Shown: piece after piece, positions 23,110 to 35,101 of the stretch
Numbering within the stretch: position 1 is the first letter of the stretch
Layout of the letters: each line of letters begins with the position of its first letter
Origin: Schistosoma haematobium
Taxonomy: Eukaryota; Platyhelminthes; Trematoda; Strigeidida; Schistosomatidae
Length of the DNA: 64,000 nt
Assembly (NCBI RefSeq): GCF_000699445.3
Contig: NC_067202.1
Span: forward strand, 17,083,644 to 17,147,643
Direction of reading: 5' to 3'
The notes under the pieces: model-generated
Told to the model about the DNA's origin: nothing
Databases searched by the model: none
Seen by the model: only the letters and a program-made list of their open reading frames with translations
Program-made: the position numbers and the translations under genes

Positions 23110-23510
23110 GGATTTGTGGAGATTGTAGTCATTTTTTAATAGTTAACTTCATAAGTCGATGTGAGGTAGATCATCATTGAAAATCTGAAAGCACTGCACG
23201 GTATTTTCGTACTAGTATTGAACTCCTCAGCAGTGCATGTCCACAATCTTGCATGCGGGACTCGAACCCAGGACCTTCGGTTACGCATGCGAACTCTTAA
23301 ACTTTAGACTACTGAGCTGGTATCCAATGGTGTCGATATCTAACTTTCGTCGATCCATCAATGGCTGTTCAGTCATTCATCCATTATCTAAGGTAGATAC
23401 CTATCTCTACCCGACACGGATTGAAATCCACTGGTCATGGCTTCTAACTAAAACTCCTATTGAGACCAGTCACTAGTGAGCACATGATTAGCTAGTAATC
23501 TCGGAAATAT
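23110..23510 (-). mobile_element. Hammerhead SINE, near full unit
   Basis: The 3' end, ribozyme (23190-23240), tRNA-like head and 5' part are all present. The core CTGAGGAG is kept, but the cleavage triplet is GTG, which hammerheads do not tolerate. Confidence 0.7.
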
Positions 23511-23711
23511 TCAACAACCTATATAACCCATATGTTAAAAACATGCCTAGCAACAAAACAATAAATTATGTTTACAATTTAAAGCACCTTCATTCAATTA
23601 CTTCTGTGTGTATCAAAAATTGCAATAAGTTTTAATAGTTATGTTGTTTACAAAGATCATAAAGGGAACATTTAACATAATGATTATGTCTTTATTTACC
23701 GATTATTTGTC

Positions 23712-24985
23712 AAACATTTATGCCTGTTATCTTAACTTCCGGTAAAACTATCTCTCATTTACTAATCATCAATACTAATGTAACATTATTATGATTAAAT
23801 GGATATTACTGTTAGTGAGTTGATAAGACAATTGTGAATAGTGAATAACAAGTGAATTGATTTGTGGAACATTTCTAATGACAAATCATATTCTGATGAT
23901 AAATTATTCTCATCACAACCATCACTACGCTTTCACAAACACACACTCTCTGTATCTCTCTTCTTCAAATCATCTTGTAAATGATATGTGAGATGTGATT
24001 TGAGTTACTAGACAAGTGGAGTAGATGTTATCCACAATCATCAATATGATTGTTTATTCTCTGTATGTGTATTAGTGATTGTGACTGAATCACTGTGTTC
24101 TCAACACAATAGATCTCATCAAGGAACTCTCATTTACATATATATCGGTTTGGTCAGTTAGTTAGTGGGAATCATCTCCACCAATGCACACACACATACA
24201 CACACGTTCATGCACATTCACACACAAGTTCACTGTGTATCATGAAGTTGACTTGCCAGAAATCCACAGTAGTTAACGGTTGAATAAGTAATGTGAATGT
24301 GAGCGCATTCGCGTGTGTCGATTTTGATTCCTTCAATGATTGATTGAAATATTTTCAATGCATTGTAATGTGGAATAATTGTATTTCGATCATTTCATAA
24401 TACTCCTCACATCGATATTTTGATGAGTGATGTGTGGTAATATTGGTGATTGATGAGTGGATTGAGTTCGTCCTTGTTAAACGATTGTTGTGTATTAGTG
24501 TCAGTGATGTTGTGAGAGGTGAACGAAGATAATGTGCTATTACTGTGTTGAACTGATTCGAAATAATTACACTGACCACCCTTATTATTGTTATCATTAT
24601 TAGTTTTTTGACTGAGATCATGAACCGACTAATGTTAGACCACCATTGAAAACCTGAAAGCACTGGACTCCTCAGCAGTGCACATACACAAACGCGCTCG
24701 CGGGATTCGAACCCGGGGCCTTCAGTCTCGCGCGGGAACGCTTAACCTACTGGACCACTGAGCCAGCATCCAATGGTGTTAATGTCTAACCTCAACCAAT
24801 CCACGAAGTTGCACGACCATCTTCCATTGTACTGAGGTGGACACCTGTTTCTACCCGACATGGATTAGCTCCACTGTTCACGGCTTCTCACCAGAACTCC
24901 GAGAATTCTCTCACGAAGCTAGTCACTAGTGAGCACATGGTAATTATCAATCGAAAGCTTAACAATCTCCACAACCCCTAAACTG

Positions 24986-25022
<37 letters not shown>

Positions 25023-26812
25023 GCATCTGTTTATTGAATGACGTCATGTGAATGGAACAATGGAATGATTGCTGAATCTGATTGATGGTGGAAAATGTTA
25101 CCGATAAGTTGAGAATTTCTGATTGTGTGAGGTATTCCACTCTGGTAATCGATTTTTGTCATTCAGAATGATGTAGAGTAGAGGAGAGGATTCCAGTTAT
25201 GTCATTCAATGTGAATTGGTTCTGTTTTGTGGTAATTCCACATTATCTTATCAGAAGTGGAGTGCCATGCTAGGACGAAACGGTCGTTAAGTGCTTCCAG
25301 GTTTTCCATGGTGGTCTAGCTTCAATCGACTGATGATTTCAATTATTGAAATTACACATTAGTTCATCGAATGAGTGACGAGTTACTGTTCTAATGATTG
25401 TGAACATAGAGAGTGGTCGACATTGTCTGATGTACACTGCAAATCCCACTACCGCTTATATATATTAACCAAGAGTTGTGAGAGTTTATCAGCACACAGA
25501 TCCTCGACATGGTGACAACATGGACATGAGTGATGGAGAATATTTGAATGGAAGTGTTGTGAATGTGATGATTCGAAATACAGCTAAATAGACAGACAGA
25601 CTGACTGACTGACGGATAGATAGATGGTTATTGAAATACTAGTTGAGATCTGTGTGATCATTGAGGCGTGTTCGAATCTCAGTATTTATGTACATGTATA
25701 TTTTTGGAACATTGCTAAGTTTGCTTGTGTGTGTGTGTGATGAGAGGCATTACAATGATGAACACAATCATTAGTAATTTTCGTCTATTTAATTGTATCT
25801 AAATCCGATCGACAATTGAGTACAAATCACTGATTGACTGACTGGTTGTTTACCTGGTCACTTTCATATTTACATGTGTTCATATATATGTGTATGTGTA
25901 TGTTTATGGGTATGGGTATGCAATCAGATTGTATGTATAGTGAGAGACATTACTGGACTGAGACATTCACTCGTCACTATGTCATGTAACGATTTTCTTG
26001 TTGATGGAAATCTGTGCATTCCATTCAAACATGACTGTAATTCACAATATAATAATGAATATTGTACCCATCACTATTACTCCCACTCCTACAACAGCTA
26101 CTCCTACAGCTACTTCTACTATCACTACTACTTCACCTACTCATCTATTCATTCTACTTGATTTAATCGATTGGAAATTATTATGAATGTTGTTGTTGTT
26201 GTTGTTGTTTCAATTTGTAGCAATGTGTTCACACTTTCCAACTGAACATCTACTGTAGTAATAAAATGAAGCATGAATCTTACCACCATGGTGACCACAC
26301 AATCCTCCTACTTATGATTACCGAGTTCATTGTAATGATTTCATAATTGAAATATGTGTGTTTTGATATTATTTGATTGTGTTATTTATTTGAATATGTA
26401 TGAACAAAATGTTATTTGGAAGTGATTGAGAATGGTGATGATTTGCAACGATCTACTTACTCATTGTAAATTAGAATGAATTTCACTAGTTCTCAATTGT
26501 AACGTGTCAAATGATACGTTGTAAGTTAGTTAATCTTTCCCAATTTGCACACCTCTACTTCTTTCTGTATGTTATAGTGGGACTCATCAGCTACTATGTA
26601 TTTGTGTTTGTTGATCTACTCAGTCAGTGTATGTTTGTAATTACACTGTTTGTGAATCTATGTAGTTTGATTGAGTTGGATTATTTGGGTGATGTGACTA
26701 TGTATTTTCATTGATAATACATATCAATGAATGTGAATCAGCGTTGAGAACGTGTGAGCATTGAAGATGTGATTCGTTGTAGTTTGACACTGCTTATTGG
26801 TAATATGCATCC
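23712..26812 (-). repeat. Right arm of the large inverted repeat (~3.1 kb)
   Basis: Reverse complement of 15848-18995. It contains the same two SINE copies (24600-24985 and 25258-25347) and shorter AAT and CA tracts. The match stops at 23712 on the inner side and about 26812 on the outer side. Confidence 0.92.
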
Positions 26813-27465
26813 TGTTCCCTATTGCAGTTAATGGAACTCAGGACCTCTTACTTTGTCTTCAAACACTTAACTTATCGGCGACTGAACCGGTATCTCAACG
26901 TGTATGTGTTCAACTTCAATCAATTCACTATATTACTGTTTTTTATTATTCTCTGACTGTTGCAATAATCTGTATGATTGAGTTGTCATGGCAACATTCA
27001 GTTACTTATCAAATCTTTTAAATTTCTGTTAAGGAATGGCATGAAATATTGACAATATACATTCATCCGTATCACTTTAGTAAAGATTTACTAAAAAATA
27101 TTTTAAACGCCATCACTTTATCCACTTAGTTACTGAGTCCTGATAGCCACTTGCTTGTGCAATGTGGTGATGTTAAATTCACTGGAATTTGTTTACTTAA
27201 ATCTTCTTATTGATGTTTAGGACATCAATTCTGAGATGTTCATATATATCCAGCTGACAATTCCCGAATAGGACGAAACGCGCATCAAAACAGGATTCCA
27301 CTGCTAGTCACTATCCACATTTGTTTAGAATGCTTGTGAATTAAGGCAATATTGAGACAATACACATAGTATTCAAATATGACAGTAAGAGACTAATCAA
27401 TTGTAGTCCTAAATAACGATCGGAAGATACAAGTAAGCAATATCAAGTGAATTTATGTAGTTACT
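26813..27465 (+). mobile_element. Smalpha-like SINE remnants
   Basis: 26813-26930 looks like a degraded tRNA-like head of the SINE family. 27205-27465 holds a decayed hammerhead (27247-27300; core CTGACAAT) followed by Smalpha-like 5' sequence in the opposite sense. 26930-27200 shows nothing clear. Confidence 0.5.
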
Positions 27466-27474
27466 ATTTCAGTC

Positions 27475-28010
27475 AGTCAGTCAGTTACAACGTAGAATTT
27501 CGTACGTACGTACATCAGTCCGAGTTGCCATACCACATTAGCACAGAGATGCAGTTGTCGATTCAAATCCCATAGTGGTAGACGCGGTAAGAGTTTGAAG
27601 ATGTTATTCAAGGAGTATAATACAGTGAAATACTGATGAAGTTTCACTATTTCATCAGTTGATTTGCCATCCTAACCTAGCACCCGTTTCCTAACAACTG
27701 CGTTACTTACTCGATGGTTGTCTCAGGATATACGAGCAATGTTTCGAAGACACGTATGATCAAATACTAGTAACCTACGAATATCCTCTACTCTTACCGG
27801 CCATGTTTCACTGCCATAAAGTAAGACGGAACGAACTGCTGCACAGTAAACCTGTCCTTTGGTTGATAGACGGATATCTCACCTACGCCTTAAATGACGC
27901 AAGTTGGCAAAAGCTAGTCGAGCCTTCTGTATCCGTGCTGAGATTTCGTTACACACCAGACCACAAGGGCTGATGAGACTTCCCAGAAAAAAACAGATCA
28001 ATGTATTTTT
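27475..28010 (-). pseudogene. RTE-type LINE fragment: reverse transcriptase C-terminal region and 3' tail, decayed
   Basis: On the minus strand, 27995-27885 encodes LGSLISPCGLVCNEISAR and a following AFANLRHL motif, typical of the RTE reverse transcriptase thumb region. Further coding traces with stops and frameshifts run to about 27680. The CTGA-rich 3' tail is at 27475-27560. A homologous stretch lies at 54536-54700. Confidence 0.72.
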
Positions 28011-28019
28011 AAATGGACT

Positions 28020-28195
28020 TTGTTTTGTTTTACTTGTATCTTCCCATTGTTGTTTAGGACTGCAATTGACCAATCTCTTGTTGGCATATATGTATCCTGC
28101 GCGGATTAAATCACAAGCTGTACGGGCGAAGATAGTGGTTAGCAGTGGAATCCAGGATACGTGTTTCGCTCTATGTATTTTTACCAATTCTTAAA
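28020..28195 (-). mobile_element. Smalpha-like SINE fragment
   Basis: 28035-28165 matches the Smalpha-like copy at 34510-34665 ('catatatgtatcct' and 'agtggaatccaggata'). It abuts the RTE fragment. Confidence 0.55.
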
Positions 28196-28269
28196 AGTTT
28201 AGACTAATGATATGAGCTGTATCGAAATCTATAGTATAAGTAAACTTACTTTAAACTGAACTAATCCTA

Positions 28270-28375
28270 TTAGCTCTTCTAGAGTTACTGCCGGTCCCAA
28301 GCCCGGATAAAGGAGGAGGATTGGGCATGGGGTTAGCGACCCCGCTAAAAAAACGCTAACCAGAACTAATCCTAT
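28270..28375 (+). repeat. Short dispersed GC-richer repeat
   Basis: Second copy of the family at 22732-22855. Confidence 0.7.
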
Positions 28376-28617
28376 ACTATAAATAAAACTTGATCCAACT
28401 ATCAAACCATTTTCCTTGAGAATTAGCCATTGTCAATGTCATAAGTTTCATGCTGTACAAGCTGTTTACATGTGTCAAAATGACTTTTGATGAAACGTAT
28501 TTCTTTGGTTGATTCTAGTCGAATTTTTTTTAAACAATGGATTTCCCAAAAACTTTAGCTGTCAATGGTGTAAAATGTAAACTAATAGGATTTATATCAG
28601 ATGAGCTTTGTGAATAT

Positions 28618-28810
28618 TATACTAATTTCAATGGTTAAGATCATGAGTCGGTTGAAGCAAGACCACCATGGAAAATCTGAAAGCACTCGACGGCCGTTTC
28701 GTCCTATTGTGGAACTCCTCAGCAGTGCGCGAAACCAGTAGGTTCTGGGTTCGAATCTCGCAGGGGGCGAGGTCGTGGATGTGCACTGCTGAGGAGTCCC
28801 ATAATAGGAT
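28618..28810 (-). mobile_element. Hammerhead SINE: two partial copies joined in inverted orientation
   Basis: 28618-28732 is the 3' end plus a nearly intact ribozyme on the minus strand. 28733-28810 is a plus-strand piece with the B box 'gggttcgaatctc' and the start of another ribozyme. Confidence 0.7.
28683..28728 (-). ncRNA. Hammerhead ribozyme, nearly intact
   Basis: Core CTGAGGAG, stem II GTTC/GGAC, GAAA, a three-pair stem III ACG..CGT and cleavage triplet GTC are all present. Stem I has five pairs with one G-G mismatch next to the core. This is the best-preserved core in the window. Confidence 0.65.
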
Positions 28811-29049
28811 TTAGTTCAGCTTTAAATGATAATGTGCTCGCTATGGGATTAGAAAATCTTGCCTTTAGTGATATGTGTATTTATGAATCATGGATTGTTG
28901 AGGAATCAAACAGTAGGACGAAACACCTACCCTTTAACTTTACTTTCAGTTGAAACTGCTCATATTAAATATTAACTTAAGAGCTGAAAGTAATTTTCAA
29001 ATCTACACATATCGTTGATATTAATAGTTTATAAAATTATCTAGGAGAG

Positions 29050-29760
29050 ATGGAATTTTGCTGGCGATGTATTCCAGGACGTGAGTCAATTCCTCCTACT
29101 TAGGACTTGTCAGATAGATGAACTTACATCCCAGAGTGAGTTTATATCCACTTCAGGACTCGAATTCAGTACGTTTTGCTTCAAATGCCATTTATTTATT
29201 TATTTGAACACAAAAATATTGGTACAAAGGGGCACCGAATACGTATGCGCTACACAAGTCACTTGATTTGTGTATGGGCTGTGATACTACCCGGGTGCCC
29301 AAACCGAAGCAGGTGGTTCTCTTAGGGGGCCACACCCGGAGCCTTCGACCTAAAAGTCTGATCCACAAGACAGTGGAACAACGTTAAGAGATCCAGCCCC
29401 ATGATAGTCGGTGACTAACAGTTGGTTCATACCGCATTTATTCCCTCAGGACCCTGGAACCCATGTATGCCATTAGTTTGGAACCAGGGTTTTCCAACTC
29501 CCCTAGGTGGACTCTTTATGTCTACCAACCCGGTTAAAGCCCAGGACATTCGCTTTTCATCCTCTCAATTTCGTAAACAGTAATGCCGCGATAAAGCAGT
29601 GAGTAGGACTTCCCTGGCAGTGACTGTATGCACGTGAGAGCATTTGGAGAGGGAGAGCTAACTCTTCCCAACCTCGGTCATACCAGGGCATCTGAAGGCT
29701 TCAAACGACATCGCATTACTCTCTGAGTGCAGATATTTACTGAATTGTGTAACAGTTGTG
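29050..29760 (-). mobile_element. Smalpha-like SINE interrupted by another SINE
   Basis: 29050-29189 and 29690-29760 are the two halves of a Smalpha-like copy. They are separated by the insertion at about 29175-29703, and the interrupted motif 'gcttcaaatgccat' is duplicated imperfectly at both edges. Confidence 0.65.
29175..29703 (-). mobile_element. SINE (~530 bp) sharing its 3' tail with RTE
   Basis: The minus strand ends in 'ttgtaccaatattt' followed by 'gtgttcaaataaataaa', which is also the 3' end of the RTE copy at 42380-42425. It is flanked by an imperfect ~14-bp target duplication at 29176-29189 and 29691-29716. Other copies are at 45285-45770 and 1208-1615. No coding potential. Confidence 0.72.
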
Positions 29761-30099
29761 ATATTCAATATTTTTGAATTATCCCATTGTTTACATTTCG
29801 ACTGAAATTTGATTAATCTTAGCTGAAATACATCCGGATTAAACGACGAGTATCTTGAATCGTAATGTTAACCTTATTCCATCTATTCAATATAAACTTA
29901 TGATATAATGGTTTCATATCAAGGAAATCTTCACATCATACAACATATACCAAATAAGATTGATGTAAATTTAGTTAAAATCCAAACGATTACCAATTCA
30001 ATTACAATGTTCTATTCAAAAAAATGATTTATTATAACCCGCATAATTTGTATCTACTATCAGTTAAATCATTTACGCTTCATCAGCGAAGTTAACCAC

Positions 30100-30265
30100 T
30101 ATTTGTGATAGTTTGTATCTTCCCATTGTTGATACTAAAAATTTTAATTGATCAGTCTCTTTTTAGGATACATATATATACGACCTGAGCGAATTGCCTA
30201 GATACTTCCAGTTAGTTAATGGTCAATTGTAATCCTTAACATTAACAAATGAGAAGATATGAAAT
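30100..30265. mobile_element. Smalpha-like SINE remnant
   Basis: 'gatcagtctctttttaggat' and 'tatcttcccattgttgata' resemble the 5' part of Smalpha-like copies. Degraded. Confidence 0.4.
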
Positions 30266-30304
30266 TTTCACAAACAAATCTCTTACGAACTATTACAACC
30301 TATC

Positions 30305-30765
30305 AGTATAGTGGTTGTGGAGATTGTTAAGTTTTTGATTGAGATCATGAACCGATTGATGTTAGATTACCATTAAATCCTGTCGTGGGACTCCTCAGCA
30401 GTGTTCATCCACGACCACGCTTGCGGGAATCGAACCTAGGGCCTTCAGTCTCGCGCGGGAACGCTTAACCTACTGGACCACTGAGCCGGCATCCAATGGT
30501 ATTAATGTCTAACCTCAACCAATCCACGAAATTGCGCGACCATCTTCCATTGTACTGAGGTAGACACCTGTTTCTACCCAACACGGATTAGCTACACTGT
30601 TCACGGCTTCTCACCAGAACTCCGAGAATTCTCTCACGAAGCTAGTCATTAGTGAGCACATGGTAATCATCAGTATAGTGGTTGTGGAGATTGTTAAGTT
30701 TTTGATTGAGATCATGAACCGATTGATGTTAGACCACTATTGAAAACCTGGAATCTAATTGATTA
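30305..30765 (-). mobile_element. Hammerhead SINE (second subfamily): one unit plus the start of another, head-to-tail
   Basis: The junction sequence beginning 'atagtggttgtggagattg' occurs at 30313 and again at 30675, a period of about 362 bp. The unit between contains the tRNA-like head (A box near 30478, B box near 30430) but only a shortened ribozyme. The repeated junction shows the 3' end of one unit joined to the 5' end of the next. Confidence 0.8.
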
Positions 30766-31640
30766 TCATAACTTAGTAGATAAAAAGTTGAAGTTAGAAA
30801 CGAAAGATATCAGGTTCGAGTTTGTTTTGTAAACATCAACAATGGAATGTACATATATCCACGATAAATAGATGATCATTTTAATGAATTCGTGAATACC
30901 ATTGAATTTTGTAGCTAATGTTATAGGCTGACAAGATTGAAAATTAAGTATATCTGTTTTGTCCTAGTATAAGACTTATTAGAAGTGTCGTTTATTACCG
31001 TATCAGAGGTCGAACCTAGGATCTTCAGCTACCGGTCTGAGGCGGGTACTAGAATGCACACTGTTGACAAATTTCATACTAGAATGAGAGAGCTGTCCAA
31101 TGCTTCTTGATTGTCAGTCAATTGTGTAAACCATGCAATTCACCAATCTTCACAAACCACTTGCACTAATAATATTCAGTCTAAAGTCAATCTTTTAAAA
31201 TCAAAGTTCTTTATCTATTACAATGAATTACAGACTAAATTAGATCTAAGATGTGAACAAACTGTTAGGTTTGAGGGTAATCGGTTTAAAAAGTCCTTTA
31301 TATTAAGGTGTGAACATTGTACTCTATACGAGATTGGACTCACAGCATTCAACTCTTGCATCATATACATTAAAATGTAACCAATGAGTGAACGTAAACT
31401 AAATGGTATCACTTTGTGATATCGTGTGAGCAATATTTATTGTCTGGTTTAGAAATTTAGTCGGTTGGAGATACCTATGACATCGTATGATGGATGTTTT
31501 ACATTGTTGGTAAAACATTTAATTCTGGCTGTCCATTGCATAAAAGTATTGTGATGTATTTGGGATCTAAAGATAATATTGGTTCTAAGTGTACAATGAC
31601 TGAAAACTTTAAAACAAAGATAGATACATACAGTTATATC
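30766..31640. other. Non-coding or unrecognised sequence
   Basis: Overlapping short frames on both strands (31111-31433, 31449-31661) have no recognisable similarity. A SINE trace lies near 30960-31110. Confidence 0.4.
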
Positions 31641-31644
31641 GTTG

Positions 31645-31935
31645 TCAGTACTGGATGACATGGCTGAGAATCGATCACAATGGCGTCGGTGTATACACTC
31701 TCTGTCTTCCCTTAAACTAAGAGATTAAAATCACTTCATATCTTTCTTTCTATGAACTAATTCTTTCTTCCTGTACTGTTTCCTTATATACAAATCTTCT
31801 TTTATATATCACCATCATTGAATTAACTACTTCTATGAATCCGGTGTTCATTTTGTTGTACTAATGAGTGAAGTATGGCAACTTGTACCGACGCATATAT
31901 GTGCCTGGTTATACGTTGTAGCTGACTGACAACAT
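31645..31935 (+). mobile_element. RTE-type LINE 3' end (severely 5'-truncated)
   Basis: It starts within the last codons (MAENRSQW-like) and continues into the same 3' UTR as 2917-3168, ending in CTGACTGAC. Confidence 0.75.
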
Positions 31936-31974
31936 TGGAAAATACACAAATCAAACATCCTGATCAAGCCAGTA

Positions 31975-33125
31975 TTATCTATGACGAAATCAACTTTTCA
32001 CAAACTCGCACACTGGTTGACAGGGTGTTTAAGACCAATCTGTAAGAAACTAGCTCCCTACAGTTCAAAGTATAGTTTTGAATTTGTACAGAAACTTGAA
32101 GACTTAAAGATTTATGGTATCTTTAGACGTTTCACTACTCTTCACAAAGATCCTTATGGAAGAAATGGACGAAATTATGTGTCAATATCCTGAACTCCTT
32201 CCTCTACCAATTAGTGAATTCAAAGAGCTTCTGTAAATGTGTAACAAAAATATACAATTTCAGTTCAGAAATGTGTTTTATCGCCAAATTGACAGAGCTT
32301 GCATGAGTAACCTTCTGGGTCCAATTGTAGCTGATATATTTAGGAGGAACTGGGAACAAACAAACCTTAAACACGGAATTGAACGTACTACACCCTCATT
32401 GTAGATATGCTGATAACAAACTTCTTGTCTTTGAAAATCGGAAGTATTTTATCTACTTACTCAATCTGTTTAACAAAGTACACAATGATATAGATTTTAC
32501 TAAGGAACATGAAGTAGAAGTTAAATTCCAGTTCATAGAAGTTGGAATCAAATGAAATTCAGACGGCACACTATAAAGACATATTCACCGTAAAAATACC
32601 CGGAGCGGAGTATACCTTAATTACAACAATTTCTATTCAATAAGTTGCAAAAAGGGATTGCACAAACCCTTTTGTTACCGAGTTCGTAAACTTTGGTCAA
32701 AGGAAAGTTTGGAAGAAGAACTTGTCATCATTAAAACTTGTCTACGCGAAAATATATACCTACAGTAATTCATCGAGAAGTATGCCAAAACTAAAGTATA
32801 TGTTAAATACGATATGGCGGAAAAGAAAACCTGATTCTTATACCTGTGCTTAAAAGGAAATGAGATTACTGGAATAATTAACCATAGGATAAATGCTGAG
32901 ATGAAGGTTGCTTATCCAGGAGGAGGACTGACCACGTTATAAGAAATGAACTGCTCACTAAAACAAATAAAAGTCGACAGATTCTCTTTTCTTAGTACTT
33001 TCAATTGCATTTACCAATCTATATGTAAGTGCAGAAGCACATACATAGGAAGAAGACAATGAACAGTACATATTCACATTTCCGAGGAAGTTTTAAAGAA
33101 TGGAAAAAACTTGGTATTTGCTAGA
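31975..33125 (+). pseudogene. Penelope-like element: decayed reverse transcriptase and GIY-YIG endonuclease
   Basis: In order along the plus strand, with frameshifts and stops: an N-terminal piece with PYSSKYSFEFVQKLEDL (about 32030-32105), an RT palm segment FYRQIDRACMSNLLGPIVAD (about 32278-32337) followed by a decayed YADN in place of the Y-x-D-D box (about 32407), then DFTKEHEVEVKFQFIEV (about 32494) and SGVYLNYNNFYS (about 32610). Near 33010-33060 is CIYQSICKCRSTYIGRRQ, the GIY-YIG-type endonuclease signature that follows the RT in Penelope-like elements. The catalytic aspartates are damaged and no long frame remains, so it is inactive. Confidence 0.75.
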
Positions 33126-33224
33126 TGGTAATAATGATATCAATAATAACTCAATTGTTCGGAAGGGGAAATGAAGAGAAAAAGGAAATTATGGAACTGA
33201 GGAATTTACATATTATTATTATAC

Positions 33225-33478
33225 ATCATCCCAACTGCGTCACAATGCAAGCCCTCACTTGGAATCTTCGAGGCCAAAAGAAAATAGGAAGACCAAAGAA
33301 CATATTATGTCGAGAAATGGAGATAGACATGAGAAGAGTGAACAACAATTGGATAGAATTAGAAAGGAAGACACAGGACAGAGTAGGTTGGAGGATGCTG
33401 GTCGGCGGCCTATACTCCATTGGGGGTAACAGGCGTAAGAAAATAAGTAATAAACATTTCATTCTGCATATTTACTAA
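33225..33478 (+). pseudogene. LINE reverse transcriptase C-terminal fragment
   Basis: Paralogue of 15225-15451: [20 protein letters not shown], then [15 protein letters not shown] and [11 protein letters not shown]. No catalytic domain. Confidence 0.7.
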
Positions 33479-33844
33479 ACAGTTAGTTCAATGAATATTC
33501 CTTGATATCACTTGTTCATGCATCATGGTTTGAACACTTGGTATGATATAGGTCTAAAAGATACAGGTTACCTATAACCAATCGACTAGCTTTATTAACA
33601 CTAAGATAGGTAGATCCCATGGACATGTCCTAAACAGGATGAAATCCGAGTCCTTGATTTCATTAAAAACCATAATTTAAATGTACCAAAAATAGTTTTG
33701 TTATACTTCAATTGTTTCACTCTTGTTATTTTCGTCTTCTGAATTTTATGAAATGTAATAGTATCTAACGCTACTTTCAAAATCTTATTAACATAATACT
33801 TACGATCCCATTATACACAATTTTTGAGTAGTATTAATTAAATT
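33479..33844. other. Non-coding stretch
   Basis: A weak Smalpha-like trace lies at 33600-33660 ('ggacatgtcctaaacaggatg'). No gene seen. Confidence 0.4.
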
Positions 33845-34075
33845 ACTCTAATAGTTGAATCCATGAGTCAATTAAAGATGGACCACCATGGAAAACCTGG
33901 AAGTACTGGGTGGCCGTTTCGTTCTAGTAAGGGACTCCTCAGCAGTGTGCACTCATGATCCCGCCCCGTGAGATTCGAACCTAGGACTTATCAGCCTCGC
34001 GTGCGAACGCTTAACTTCTAGACCACTGAGTCGGTATCCAATAGTGTTAGTGTCTAAGTTCAACAAACTATTGAA
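33845..34075 (-). mobile_element. Hammerhead SINE, 3' half
   Basis: The 3' end (33850-33900), ribozyme (33903-33950, cleavage triplet lost) and tRNA-like head (33970-34040) are present. Confidence 0.72.
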
Positions 34076-34504
34076 TTACAAAAATCTCCACAATACCCTC
34101 TTGTGATAAAATTACCTTAACTCCTGTACATTTTATTGAGTTACCTTAAGTGCTCCCTACCTGAATAATAATAATTGTCAGCACTTTGTCTTGAAAAGCC
34201 TGATAAACATGTAGGTAAACAGATAATCATTCTGATACCTTAGAGTCAATATGACGTAGTTCTGTTATCTATACAAACTCAGTTAACAGCCGTACACTTT
34301 AGTATGACATTCCAATTAACATGTTTAAACACTATGTATATTTTAGAGTCTTTAAGCTTCATATATAACGTTTCTTTCGCTTTCCACATTGTAAAACTCT
34401 TCAAGTGTCAGTTGTTATTTACTTACACATAAAATCATATTTTATCATATCACATAACTACGTATATCATTTCAGTGTATATAAGTGTATGAATACACTT
34501 ACGA

Positions 34505-34835
34505 AATTGGTTTGTTCGAATCTTCCCGTTGATGTTTAGGACTACGATTGATCAGTCTTTTTTTAACATATATGTATCCTCTGTGGATTGTCGCGATATT
34601 GCTTTAGTCCACAAGCATGATAAGCAAAGATGGATAGCGGTTAGTAGTGGAATCCAGGACGCGCGTCTCGTTTCATTTAGGACTCGTCAGGTGGATGTAC
34701 TTGCACCTCAGATTTGATGTTCACTCTGGGACTTGAACCCAGTATCGTTCGCTTCAAACGCCATCGCGTTATCGACTTAGCTACTGAGTCCTAATAGCCA
34801 CTTGCTTGTGAAATTGAGTGAAGTTTAAATTCACT
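34505..34835 (-). mobile_element. Smalpha-like SINE, near full length
   Basis: The minus strand reads a tRNA-like head (A box region near 34780, B box 'gggttcaagtccc' near 34737), then a hammerhead (34700-34645) and a tail to about 34510. The core CTGACGAG and the cleavage-side 'gcgcgtcctggattcc' are kept, but about five bases of the 3' strand of stem II are deleted. Confidence 0.72.
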
Positions 34836-35101
34836 TGGTAATGTTTGCCCAATTCAAGTCAGTGTAAATTTACACTACTTATTTATAACCAGTAGTTTGT
34901 CATGCCTACGTCAACAATATGAGCTTGTATTTTATCTGTTATGGTACCCAAAATAGTATCACATAATCTTGATAATCTTCATCTTCTTATTACACAATCC
35001 AAATTTGTCAAAGGGATTAATCGCTTCAAGTTTTATGTCTCCTTCAACTTATTTAGCCTAACCATATTTTGGAATTAAAAAAACCTTCACTATTTCTCCA
35101 T

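Noticed and set aside
15848..26812. Interpretation of the large inverted repeat as a DNA transposon with long terminal repeats
   Set aside because: I see no transposase in the spacer, no target duplication at the outer edges, and the arms contain ordinary SINEs.
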